Positions 53,682 through 61,707 of a stretch of 64,000 nucleotides of DNA are shown in pieces. The stretch is from CALKAL01 sp051846895 (GTDB lineage: Bacteria > Bacillota > Bacilli > Bacillales > Alkalibacillaceae). Where the stretch lies: the NCBI GenBank assembly GCA_051846895.1, contig JBPYCQ010000010.1, forward strand, positions 1 to 64,000, read 5' to 3'. Below the pieces are notes generated by a model. It saw nothing but the letters and a program-made list of their open reading frames with translations, was not told where the DNA came from and made no database searches. Numbering within the stretch: the first letter of the stretch is position 1; every line of letters starts with the position of its first letter. The position numbers and the translations under genes were made by a program.

Positions 53682-55196
53682 CTAATTCCCAACTCGCTCC
53701 CTCAATTGATGCTTCAACAATTTCCCTGTCGCATTCCGAGGCAATTCATCTAACTGTTCATACAGTTTTGGAATTTTATAATCGGCAAGCTTTCCTTGCA
53801 GAAACCGTTTACATTCCGTCGCTAAATCACCTAGCTCACCTTCGACAACCACAAACGCCTTCACAGTTTCACCCCAGTCAGGATTCGGCACCCCAACGAC
53901 GGCAACATCAGAAATATTCGGATGTGTCAGCAATAAATTTTCAATTTCTTTTGGGTAAATGTTGACCCCTCCAGAAATAATAATGTCTTTCTTCCGATCA
54001 ATCACCCAGTAGTACCCATCTTCATCTTGCCGCGCCATGTCGCCAGTATATAACCAGCCATCTTTAAGTACTTCTTTCGTTTTTTCCTCATCTTTATAAT
54101 ACGCCTTCATATTCCCTTCACCACGAAGGACGATTTCACCAACTTCACCCGGCTCAACATCAATACCATTTTCATCAACAAGTCGGATTTCACAATTCAA
54201 CGCGCCACGATTCCCGATACTACCAGCCTTTTCTTCATGATCGTCAAATCCAAGCAACGTTCCATTCGGCCCCGCTTCTGTTAGACCATAAACACAAACT
54301 AATCGGTCCGTCGCAAACTTTTGCTTCACAAATTTCACTTCCTCTTTCGAAAGCGGTGCCCCGCCGTAAACCCAATACTCCATCGAAGATAAATCATATT
54401 TTTCAATATCAGGATGCTTTGCTGACCCTAAATAAGCAATCGGTGCACCGAAGAAATGCGTCGTCTTTTCCTCTGAAACCGTTTTCAATAATAAGTCTGG
54501 AGTAAACGTCGGCACCAACACATGAGTCGCCCCGACATACGTTCCCGCCACCATAAACAAATGAAGTGGCGCTGAATGACTAAGCGGCATCATGTGCAAC
54601 ACTCGACTCTCAGGCTTCATTGACATTTCAACACAAATCGTTAACGCGACGGTTAAAATATTACGATAAGTAAATAAAACTCCCTTTGGATCCCCTGTTG
54701 TTCCAGAAGTATATAAAATAGACGCCTCATCATCCTCAGTTAAGTCGCACTCAATCTCCTCAGAAGAACCATTCTCCAAAAGCTGCTCAAACGACAACCA
54801 GTTCTCTTCACCCGAGCCCGTTTTTATAAAAACTAAATCAATTAACTTCGGCAAACTCTTGACCTGTTCAAAAAGTAACTCATGTGTGACAAAAGCGACC
54901 GCATCACTATGCTTTAAAATATACATAATCTCCTGCTGCACTAACCGAGCATTAATTGGAACGATAATCGCCCCCAACCTCTGAACAGCAAAATAAGTAT
55001 ACAAGAACTCCTTCGTATTCGGCATGTGCAACACAACTTTATCACCTTTTTTAATTCCAAGAACTCGAAGACTATCAGCTAAACGATTCACCTGCTCAAT
55101 CCAACTCGAATACGTGACCCTCTCATACGGAGTAACAATCCCTTCATGCTCCGGATACTTACGCGCCATGACAGAAAGCAAATTAGGTACATTCAT
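53682..55196 (-). CDS. AMP-dependent acyl-CoA synthetase
   Basis: This protein of about 504 residues activates a carboxylic acid to its CoA ester through an acyl-AMP. It has the P-loop YTSGTTGDPKG, YGLTEAG, GDMARQDEDGYYW and the C-terminal PRNATGKLLK lysine. The ATG at 55196 (MNVPNL) has TGGAGGG at 8 bp. It begins four bases after the MerR stop, so the two genes are coupled. A medium- or branched-chain substrate is likely given the MerR and dehydrogenase neighbours. Confidence 0.9.
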   Translation of the reverse strand: MNVPNLLSVMARKYPEHEGIVTPYERVTYSSWIEQVNRLADSLRVLGIKKGDKVVLHMPNTKEFLYTYFAVQRLGAIIVPINARLVQQEIMYILKHSDAVAFVTHELLFEQVKSLPKLIDLVFIKTGSGEENWLSFEQLLENGSSEEIECDLTEDDEASILYTSGTTGDPKGVLFTYRNILTVALTICVEMSMKPESRVLHMMPLSHSAPLHLFMVAGTYVGATHVLVPTFTPDLLLKTVSEEKTTHFFGAPIAYLGSAKHPDIEKYDLSSMEYWVYGGAPLSKEEVKFVKQKFATDRLVCVYGLTEAGPNGTLLGFDDHEEKAGSIGNRGALNCEIRLVDENGIDVEPGEVGEIVLRGEGNMKAYYKDEEKTKEVLKDGWLYTGDMARQDEDGYYWVIDRKKDIIISGGVNIYPKEIENLLLTHPNISDVAVVGVPNPDWGETVKAFVVVEGELGDLATECKRFLQGKLADYKIPKLYEQLDELPRNATGKLLKHQLRERVGN

Positions 55197-55200
55197 TAAC

Positions 55201-55590
55201 TTAACCCTCCAAATCATTTAATTTCTTCTTAAACAATTCCATTAACTGTTCCATCTCATCGCGAATAATCGCTAACTCCTCAATCCGATGCGTCACCTCC
55301 TCAATTTTTTCCTTACCATATTCGATTGTCCGTTCCAACTGCTTTTTCCCAGTACGGTCACGGTCAAAAAGCTCAATCATCTCACGAATCTCATCAAGCT
55401 TAAAGCCATACTTCTTCCCACGAACAATAAGAAGCATCCGCGTCCGCTCTTTTCTTCTATAAATACGACGCCCACTTTCCGTTCTTTCCGGAGTCAACAA
55501 CCCCAACTCCTCATAATAACGAATCGTCCTTTTCGTCACCCCGAACTCGTCAGCAAGAGCCCCAATCGAATATGTACCTGTCGTCTCCAT
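55201..55590 (-). CDS. MerR-family regulator (LiuR-like)
   Basis: This 129-residue regulator has a winged helix (about 6-75, SIGALADEFGVTKRTIRYYEE) and a coiled-coil dimer helix (about 80-125), with no effector domain or metal cysteines, as in LiuR-type regulators of branched-chain and fatty acid breakdown. A MerR-type promoter lies just upstream, so it should regulate itself, the synthetase and perhaps the dehydrogenase. Confidence 0.88.
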   Translation of the reverse strand: METTGTYSIGALADEFGVTKRTIRYYEELGLLTPERTESGRRIYRRKERTRMLLIVRGKKYGFKLDEIREMIELFDRDRTGKKQLERTIEYGKEKIEEVTHRIEELAIIRDEMEQLMELFKKKLNDLEG

Positions 55591-55628
55591 GTCTGTTCAC
55601 CCTTATTTTGAATATTCATACAATTAAT

Positions 55629-55659
55629 ATTATAACAGTTACGTTAACGTCAACTTCAA
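55629..55659 (-). promoter_or_regulatory. MerR-type promoter with palindromic operator
   Basis: On the minus strand TTGAAG (-35) and TATAAT (-10) are 19 bp apart, the long spacing typical of MerR-activated promoters. The spacer holds the dyad GTTGACGTTAACGTAAC (55638-55654), close to the LiuR-type motif. Confidence 0.8.
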
Positions 55660-55916
55660 GGTAAGAAAAATAAAAAATGATGCCCTACAATTACTAAACA
55701 AAAATTAGTCCAGCGCACACGCCAAAGTAATTCTAAAAAGACTTCCAAAACTACTAATATGACCTTTAAATTATAAGTCTTTTTAACTAATCATTTCATA
55801 AACTAGTAATAAAACTTCCTAATCTAATCTACATCTCTCAATTTACTAATAATATAGTGCTTTAGTTTCTGAAAATTTAGATTTATAATAAGGAAGATAA
55901 AGGGGGTTTGTTATTA
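55660..55916. other. Intergenic region upstream of the PutP operon
   Basis: This AT-rich DNA holds a TATAAT at 55884-55889 with a weak TTTAGT 17 bp upstream, a possible promoter for the small protein and PutP. No other feature is seen. Confidence 0.45.
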
Positions 55917-56021
55917 GTGGAACACACATTGTCAGGTGCAACGATGTTCTGGTTATTTGTTCCCATGCTAACACTCATTGTTTTAGCGGGAATTTCATTA
56001 TTAAAAAAGAGAGGTGAATAA
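55917..56021 (+). CDS. Small membrane protein coupled to PutP (34 residues)
   Basis: GTG at 55917 opens a 34-codon frame with one transmembrane helix (FWLFVPMLTLIVLAGISLL) and a basic end (KKRGE). It ends 3 bp before the PutP start, and the PutP ribosome binding site GAGAGGTG lies in its last codons. Short accessory proteins of this kind precede sodium symporters in other bacteria. It has a GGGGG site of its own. Confidence 0.72.
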   Translation: MEHTLSGATMFWLFVPMLTLIVLAGISLLKKRGE

Positions 56022-56024
56022 ACA

Positions 56025-57500
56025 TTGGCAACGTTAATTACTTTTATTATTTATTTAGCAGGTATGCTTTTTATTGGTGTGATTGGATATCGCAGAACGA
56101 CTGATCTATCAGACTACTTTTTAGGAGGAAGAACACTTAAGCCAGGAGTAGCTGCTTTAAGTGCTGGGGCCTCTGATATGAGTGGATGGTTACTACTTGG
56201 ACTACCTGGGGCTATCTATGCATCCGGATTATCTGAAGCGTGGATTGCTGTTGGGCTATCAATCGGCGCCTACTTAAACTGGCAATTCGTAGCAAGACGT
56301 CTTAGAACTTATACTGAGGTGTCAAATAACTCAATTACTATTCCTGACTTCTTCGAGAACCGTTTTAAAGACGGAACACATATCCTTCGAACAGTGTCAG
56401 CAATCGTTATCTTATTCTTCTTCACCATCTATACCGCATCAGGCATGACAGCTGGGGCAAAATTATTTAGCTCCTCATTTGACCTTACATACACACAAGG
56501 ATTATGGATCGGTGCAGTTGTTATTATCGCATATACATTTTTAGGAGGATTTATTGCCGTTAGCTTAACGGATTTTATCCAAGGAACACTCATGTTTCTA
56601 GCATTAATTGTTTTACCAATTATTGCCATCATTGAAGTAGGTGGATGGCAAGAAACACTCAATGTCGTTGGAGAAGTGAACAGTGGACATCTTAGTATGA
56701 TCGCTGGAGTGAGTGTCATGGTCATCATCTCAAACCTAGCATGGGGACTCGGCTACTTCGGGCAACCTCATATATTAGTTAGATTTATGGGGTTAAAATC
56801 ACATAAAGACGTTCCAGTTGCTCGATTTATCGGAACAACTTGGATGGTTATCGGTCTATTCGGTGCCATTTTTGCAGGATTCGTCGGTTTAGCACTTGTA
56901 CAACAACAAGGACTAAATCTAGGAGACTCAGAAGAAATATTCATCTTATTATCACAAATCCTAACAAATCCAATTGTTGCAGGAATCTTACTCGCAGCGA
57001 TACTATCTGCAATTATGAGTACCATCGACTCACAATTACTTGTGTCTTCGTCTGCACTCGCTGGAGATATTTATAAAGGCCTTTTCCGAAGAAACGCATC
57101 AAACAAAGAACAAATGACCATCGCAAGAATATCGATTGTCATTATTGCGGTAATCGCCATCATAATTGGAAGCAATCCTGAAAACTCTGTGCTTGACTTA
57201 GTCAGCTATGCTTGGGCCGGCTTCGGCGCCGCATTCGGGCCACTGATAATCCTTGGCCTATTTTGGAATCGAATTACCGCCCCTGGAGCCATCGCTGGAA
57301 TGATTGCCGGTGCCGTTACTGTCGTCATCTGGGGCAACATTAAAATTGAAGATAACCCAAACCATATATTAAATCTATACGAAATTGTTCCAGGCTTCTT
57401 AATTAATTTATTATTAGCCGTAGTCATCAGTTTATTAACACAACCAAAACCAGAAATGCTAGAAGAATTCGATAAAGCTAAAAAACTAGCACAAGAATAA
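56025..57500 (+). CDS. putP: Sodium/proline symporter
   Basis: This 491-residue SSS-family protein has 13 helices. The N-terminal YFLGGRTLKPGVAALSAGASDMSGWLLLGLPG region matches PutP nearly residue for residue. It imports proline with Na+, for nutrition or osmotic balance. The start is TTG after GAGAGGTGA, in the end of the small upstream gene, suggesting coupled translation. A strong bidirectional terminator follows. Confidence 0.92.
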   Translation: MATLITFIIYLAGMLFIGVIGYRRTTDLSDYFLGGRTLKPGVAALSAGASDMSGWLLLGLPGAIYASGLSEAWIAVGLSIGAYLNWQFVARRLRTYTEVSNNSITIPDFFENRFKDGTHILRTVSAIVILFFFTIYTASGMTAGAKLFSSSFDLTYTQGLWIGAVVIIAYTFLGGFIAVSLTDFIQGTLMFLALIVLPIIAIIEVGGWQETLNVVGEVNSGHLSMIAGVSVMVIISNLAWGLGYFGQPHILVRFMGLKSHKDVPVARFIGTTWMVIGLFGAIFAGFVGLALVQQQGLNLGDSEEIFILLSQILTNPIVAGILLAAILSAIMSTIDSQLLVSSSALAGDIYKGLFRRNASNKEQMTIARISIVIIAVIAIIIGSNPENSVLDLVSYAWAGFGAAFGPLIILGLFWNRITAPGAIAGMIAGAVTVVIWGNIKIEDNPNHILNLYEIVPGFLINLLLAVVISLLTQPKPEMLEEFDKAKKLAQE

Positions 57501-57509
57501 AACAATAAA

Positions 57510-57548
57510 ACCTCTTACAGCTGTATAAAAACTGTAAGAGGTTTTATT
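57510..57548. terminator. Bidirectional terminator
   Basis: A perfect stem CCTCTTACAG/CTGTAAGAGG with A-rich and T-rich flanks lies between putP and the convergent small membrane protein gene. Confidence 0.92.
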
Positions 57549-57944
57549 TTATTCCTCTTCAATACTAAAATTGTTTTCCTCTTCAACAATGATAAACCGG
57601 CCTATTTTACCTATTGCTTTTATGTGTAAAAAATACTTAGAACCAGGTTCACTAAAATAATGGTCATCTACCGTCACTTCAGTTCTCTTTTCCGAAAACG
57701 TTGCACTATGCTTCACCATACGAACGACCTCAGTCTGACCTTCTTTATTAACCTCGACTTCTACATCAAATTGAGTACATTCTTCATCTAAACATTCCGT
57801 ATCATAAAGCTCTTCCATTAACTCAACATAGTGATTCATTGTAGGCTTCAAGGCTGAAATCCACATAGTAATTAAAACTACAATAATTGCGAATAGGACA
57901 ACTCCTAAAAGACTAAAGGAGATAATTTTTTTATTAGATATGAT
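57549..57944 (-). CDS. Small membrane-anchored protein with possible non-AUG start
   Basis: From the first ATG (57866) the frame gives only 105 residues and has no ribosome binding site. The same frame continues upstream through a clean transmembrane helix (SFSLLGVVLFAIIVVLITMWI) to ATC (57942-57944) or ATA (57939-57941), six to nine bases after a perfect GGAGG. No ATG, GTG or TTG lies in frame between. I annotate the 131-codon form. The outer part (about 40-130) is acidic and beta-rich, and I do not recognise its family. Confidence 0.55.
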   Translation of the reverse strand: MISNKKIISFSLLGVVLFAIIVVLITMWISALKPTMNHYVELMEELYDTECLDEECTQFDVEVEVNKEGQTEVVRMVKHSATFSEKRTEVTVDDHYFSEPGSKYFLHIKAIGKIGRFIIVEEENNFSIEEE

Positions 57945-58111
57945 AGCTCGCCTCCTGCCTTTATCTATCCTGACAAAATTGTAGCATCAGAATATTATCG
58001 TTCCTTTTAGAGTAGCATATTTTGGTAATTAAAACAATGCTGCTGACTTAGGAACTAAAAAACTGAATAGGACTAAATAGACTAAATTATTCACTTCTAA
58101 GTTATGTATAA

Positions 58112-58276
58112 TCAATTCATATAATAGCTTTGAAACTCAGCTATTAATTCATCTAGTTCTTGACTCATTTTAATAGTGGTCGAATGATTCAATCCTAAAT
58201 CTAAACCCATTTCAACTAATTTACTTCTAATGTTCTCTATTTTATTTTCAAGTTCTTCTCTATTATTTTTACTCAT
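58112..58276 (-). CDS. Spo0E-like aspartyl-phosphate phosphatase
   Basis: This 54-residue protein has ELENKIENIRSKLVEMG and SQELDELIAEFQ, the two-helix pattern of the Spo0E family, including the SxxLD core that attacks phospho-Asp on Spo0A. It would lower Spo0A-P and delay sporulation. The ATG follows AAGGAGAGGGCGAG, with the best match rather distant. It stands alone between the small membrane protein and glpD, and was too short for a 60-residue cut-off. Confidence 0.8.
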   Translation of the reverse strand: MSKNNREELENKIENIRSKLVEMGLDLGLNHSTTIKMSQELDELIAEFQSYYMN

Positions 58277-58412
58277 AATCTTCTCGCCCTCTCCTTCTTA
58301 CTTTAAATTAAATTTAGTTCCTTTTTCATAGTGTTATGTAAAATAATGTATGGTCAGTTCATAAAAAAGGAAAACAATTATTGATTTATGTTTTCCTTTG
58401 ATTAAGTAATAT

Positions 58413-60074
58413 TTATTTTGAAGTTATTTCATTCTTCTTTACATTAATTTCATGATTTAAAGCATTTATTTGAATTAACTTTTCTTCTTCAGACCAATTA
58501 AATCGGTCTGCCATGTAAGCACAAACAGAATCTTTCCAAGTTTCAACTGAATGAATATTAAATAATAAATCCGACACCCTTCTTAAAAAGAAATCTTTGG
58601 GTGTTGCGACCATTTCGTATTCAATTCCATAAATTAATTGAGAAAATACTAATGCTGATAGCTTGTAATTCTTTAATTCGTCTCGCCTTTTTTGATATAG
58701 ATTAAAGACATCTATAACATTCGAGCCATATAATGACGCTAAAATCCTACTGTCCTCTTGTTGAAGACCGTATTTTTCTCCTTCCTGACCCATCGACTCA
58801 ATAAATGAGGAGAAGTTCCCTGAACCCCCAACTTCCCCACCAGAGATAGGAAGTTTTTTAGTGACACATTCCTTAAAATTTATCCTTTCTTCTTCTTGAA
58901 ACTTTTTGGAGACTAAATCAACTATCGTTTCTGCCATTTTACGATATCCAGTTAGCTTACCTCCTGCTATCGTTAACAGACCTGAATCCGACTCCCATAT
59001 TTCATCTTTTCTTGAAATTTCGGATGGGTTTTTTCCTTCTTCAAGAATTAAAGGACGTAGGCCGGCCCAACTTGATTCAACATCTTTTCTAGTAATTTTG
59101 ACACTTGGAAACATATAATTAACTGTGTCCAATAAATAACTAATATCTTCTTCAGTTACTTCTGGTTCAGCTAAATCACCACTATAAAATGTATCAGTCG
59201 TCCCTACATATACTTTTCCATCTCTTGGTATAGCAAAAATCATTCTCTTATCATTTTCTGTATCGAAATATATAGACTGTTCAAGTGGAAAACGAGATTG
59301 GTCAAAAACAATATGAACACCTTTTGTTAAAATAATCTCTTTATTTTTGTTCGAATGATCCAATTGCCGTACTTCATCAACCCAAGGACCTGTTGCATTA
59401 ATTACCTTTTTGGCATAGATTTCAAAACTCTCATTAGTTAACTGATCTTTAACTTCTACACCAACAATTTTTCCATCTTTGTATAGTAACCTTTCAGCCT
59501 TAGCATAATTAATTGCTTTTGAACCGTGCTCAACAGCTGCTTTTAATACTTCTAATGTCAATCTCGCATCGTCAGTACGGTATTCAACATAATAACCTCC
59601 ACCTTTTAAACCTTCTTCTTTTAAAAGCGGCTCCCTTTGCAACGTTTCCTCTTTACTTAACATGATTCTTCTTTCATTCTTTTTTACATTAGCTAGATAA
59701 TCATACACTCGCAAACCAAGAGATGTCATTGCTTTACCGAATGTCCCCCCTTTGTAAAAAGGAAGAAGCATCCACTGTGGTGTGGTTACGTGAGGACCAT
59801 TCTCATATACTATTGCACGTTCCTTTCCAGTTTCAGATACAACCTTTATGTCTAACTGTTTTAAATATCTTAGTCCTCCATGGACAAGTTTCGTTGATCG
59901 GCTAGACGTACCTGCCGCAAAATCCTGCATCTCTATTAGAGCCGTTTTCATCCCTCTAGTGGTAGCATCTAACGCTATTCCCGCACCTGTAATTCCACCA
60001 CCAATAATAAGGACGTCAAAAGGCTCAGTCTCTAATTTTTGTATAATTTTCCCTCTTTGAAGATTTGAAAACAC
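58413..60074 (-). CDS. glpD: Aerobic glycerol-3-phosphate dehydrogenase
   Basis: This 553-residue FAD enzyme oxidises glycerol-3-phosphate to dihydroxyacetone phosphate at the inner face of the membrane. It has the N-terminal FAD fold LIIGGGITGAGIA, GTSSRSTKLVHGGLRYL, and the C-terminal DAO_C domain. It starts at GTG with AGGAGGT at 6 bp. The leader holds a terminator at 60094-60149 and the antiterminator GlpP is coded divergently, so expression should require GlpP with glycerol-3-phosphate, as in B. subtilis. Confidence 0.95.
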   Translation of the reverse strand: MFSNLQRGKIIQKLETEPFDVLIIGGGITGAGIALDATTRGMKTALIEMQDFAAGTSSRSTKLVHGGLRYLKQLDIKVVSETGKERAIVYENGPHVTTPQWMLLPFYKGGTFGKAMTSLGLRVYDYLANVKKNERRIMLSKEETLQREPLLKEEGLKGGGYYVEYRTDDARLTLEVLKAAVEHGSKAINYAKAERLLYKDGKIVGVEVKDQLTNESFEIYAKKVINATGPWVDEVRQLDHSNKNKEIILTKGVHIVFDQSRFPLEQSIYFDTENDKRMIFAIPRDGKVYVGTTDTFYSGDLAEPEVTEEDISYLLDTVNYMFPSVKITRKDVESSWAGLRPLILEEGKNPSEISRKDEIWESDSGLLTIAGGKLTGYRKMAETIVDLVSKKFQEEERINFKECVTKKLPISGGEVGGSGNFSSFIESMGQEGEKYGLQQEDSRILASLYGSNVIDVFNLYQKRRDELKNYKLSALVFSQLIYGIEYEMVATPKDFFLRRVSDLLFNIHSVETWKDSVCAYMADRFNWSEEEKLIQINALNHEINVKKNEITSK

Positions 60075-60093
60075 TAGAATACCTCCTAAACAA

Positions 60094-60149
60094 CAAAAAA
60101 GAGACCACTAAGAAACCTACCTATTACTGGTAGTACTTAATGGTCTCTC
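60094..60149 (-). terminator. glpD leader attenuator (GlpP target)
   Basis: AGAGACCA and TGGTCTCT are perfect 8-bp arms with further TAAG/CTTA pairing and TTTTTT directly after, placed between the glpD promoter and start codon. B. subtilis glpD has the same layout, where GlpP prevents termination. Confidence 0.88.
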
Positions 60150-60218
60150 CATATCTCCGTCCATTTTTTATATTTACATTAATTCTTTTGCTTATGACAA
60201 TTTTATACTAACTACAGT

Positions 60219-60248
60219 ATAATACTATTTCGTTTAATCGTTTGTCAA
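60219..60248 (-). promoter_or_regulatory. glpD promoter
   Basis: On the minus strand a perfect TTGACA and TATTAT are separated by 18 bp, about 70 bp upstream of the attenuator. Confidence 0.72.
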
Positions 60249-60281
60249 TTATTTCTACTTTTACTCGGAAAATATTATATA

Positions 60282-60311
60282 TTGTTCTTTTCACTCAGCA
60301 TATGTTATAAT
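60282..60311 (+). promoter_or_regulatory. glpP promoter
   Basis: A perfect TATAAT at 60306-60311 lies 34 bp upstream of the TTG start, with a weak TTGTTC at an 18-bp spacing. Confidence 0.55.
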
Positions 60312-60344
60312 TTTCTAAAAATTATACAAGAGGAGTGTATTTTT

Positions 60345-60911
60345 TTGGATAATATTGTAGATTTAGTTCAGTCACAAATTATAGCTTCAGTAAAAAATGA
60401 AAAACATCTAGATAATGCCATCCACTCAAATTCAAATATTGTTTTTTTACTGACTGGTGACTTAATGTCTACGAAAGCTTACTTAGATTTATTAAAAGAG
60501 AATCATAAAAAAACATTTGTGCATGTTGATTTTATAGATGGACTCGCAAACACACGCAGTGCCATTAACTATATAGCAGACGTTTGGCAGCCTGAAGGCA
60601 TTATTTCAACTAAAAGTAATCTAATTAAGTTTGCAAAAGAAAAAGGGCTTATGACTGTACAACGAGTATTTTTAATTGATGGAAATGCCTTAAAAAAAGG
60701 AATTGAAATCGCACATACTTGTAAACCCGATGCTATAGAAGTCTTACCTGGAATCATGCCAAACATTATTGATCGATTAACAAATTTAACTCACTTACCA
60801 ATCATTGCAGGCGGATTGATAAGTAATCAAGAGGAAATAGAAAATGGATTAAAAGCTGGAGCTCTAGCTATTTCCTCTGGTAATCCAAAGCTTTGGAATT
60901 TGAATCTATAA
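60345..60911 (+). CDS. glpP: Glycerol uptake antiterminator
   Basis: This protein of about 188 residues is a TIM-barrel-like RNA-binding regulator. Motifs are VFLLTGDLMSTK, FVHVDFIDGL, EVLPGIMP and the glycine-rich IIAGGLISNQEE end. With glycerol-3-phosphate bound it stops termination in the glpD leader and stabilises the message. The TTG at 60345 (MDNIVD) follows AGGAGTG. An ATG at 60282 has no site and overlaps the promoter. It overlaps the end of the HAD gene by 44 bp. Confidence 0.92.
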   Translation: MDNIVDLVQSQIIASVKNEKHLDNAIHSNSNIVFLLTGDLMSTKAYLDLLKENHKKTFVHVDFIDGLANTRSAINYIADVWQPEGIISTKSNLIKFAKEKGLMTVQRVFLIDGNALKKGIEIAHTCKPDAIEVLPGIMPNIIDRLTNLTHLPIIAGGLISNQEEIENGLKAGALAISSGNPKLWNLNL

Positions 60912-61686
60912 TTACATCTACAATTTCATTAATACTATTCAATACATATTTCGGTTGATCCAAGGCTTGATTTAACATCTCTCTGTTAGTAATACCAGTT
61001 AGTACTAATACCGACTGCATTCCACATAAATTTCCCATTCGGATATCTGTTTCTAAACGGTCGCCTACCATATAACAATTTTCAGGTGGCAATTCCAATA
61101 TTTCTTCTACAATAAAATTGGCTGCAAGTGGAGAAGGCTTCCCGAGAATAACATCAATTTTTTCTCCAGTTGCCCCTTCCATTGCCCCAACCATTGCACC
61201 ACAATCAGGAATTTGTCCTCCTTCTACTGGACACGTTCGATCAGGATTGGTAGCAACAACCTTTGCACCATTCCTCCATGCCTGAAAAGCAGTGTTTAAC
61301 TTTTCGTAAGTGAATAAGCGATCCCATCCTAAGACTACATAACTAACATCCATTGCATTATCAGAAATATTAATGCCCATTGCACGTAGTTCATCATAGA
61401 GTGGTTCTTCACCAATAACAAAAACTTTCTCATCTTGTTCCAGTCTGGATGCTAAGTAACGTGCAGTTAAAAAATTTGAATTTATAACATTCTCTCTCTT
61501 GACTTCAATCCCCAATCTAGTTAACTTATCAACATACGCTTCAATTGTTTCAATTGATTTATTAGTTAAGAATACTACCTTATCTCCTCGGGCTTGTAAC
61601 TTTTTAATAGATTCTTCGGCACCGTCTATCAATCTATTATCTACGTAAACTGTCCCGTCTAAATCAAAAATAAAACCTCTTTGCAA
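60868..61686 (-). CDS. HAD-IIA family phosphatase (NagD/AraL-like)
   Basis: This 272-residue phosphatase has FDLDGTVY with the nucleophile Asp, VVFLTNKS, and a C-terminal MVGDRLETDIRMG. Members remove phosphate from small sugar phosphates such as glycerol-3-phosphate or AMP. It follows the ABC permease by 21 bp. Its neighbours GlpP and GlpD make a phosphorylated glycerol compound a reasonable substrate, but that is inference. Confidence 0.88.
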   Translation of the reverse strand: MQRGFIFDLDGTVYVDNRLIDGAEESIKKLQARGDKVVFLTNKSIETIEAYVDKLTRLGIEVKRENVINSNFLTARYLASRLEQDEKVFVIGEEPLYDELRAMGINISDNAMDVSYVVLGWDRLFTYEKLNTAFQAWRNGAKVVATNPDRTCPVEGGQIPDCGAMVGAMEGATGEKIDVILGKPSPLAANFIVEEILELPPENCYMVGDRLETDIRMGNLCGMQSVLVLTGITNREMLNQALDQPKYVLNSINEIVDVIIDSNSKALDYQRK

Positions 61687-61707
61687 TTTAATTCCTCCAA
61701 TACAGAC

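Noticed and set aside
53105..53685. Four overlapping ORFs of 95-184 codons in array I
   Set aside because: All are open frames through GACGGTCGAAGTT repeats in different frames and strands, with no start signals.
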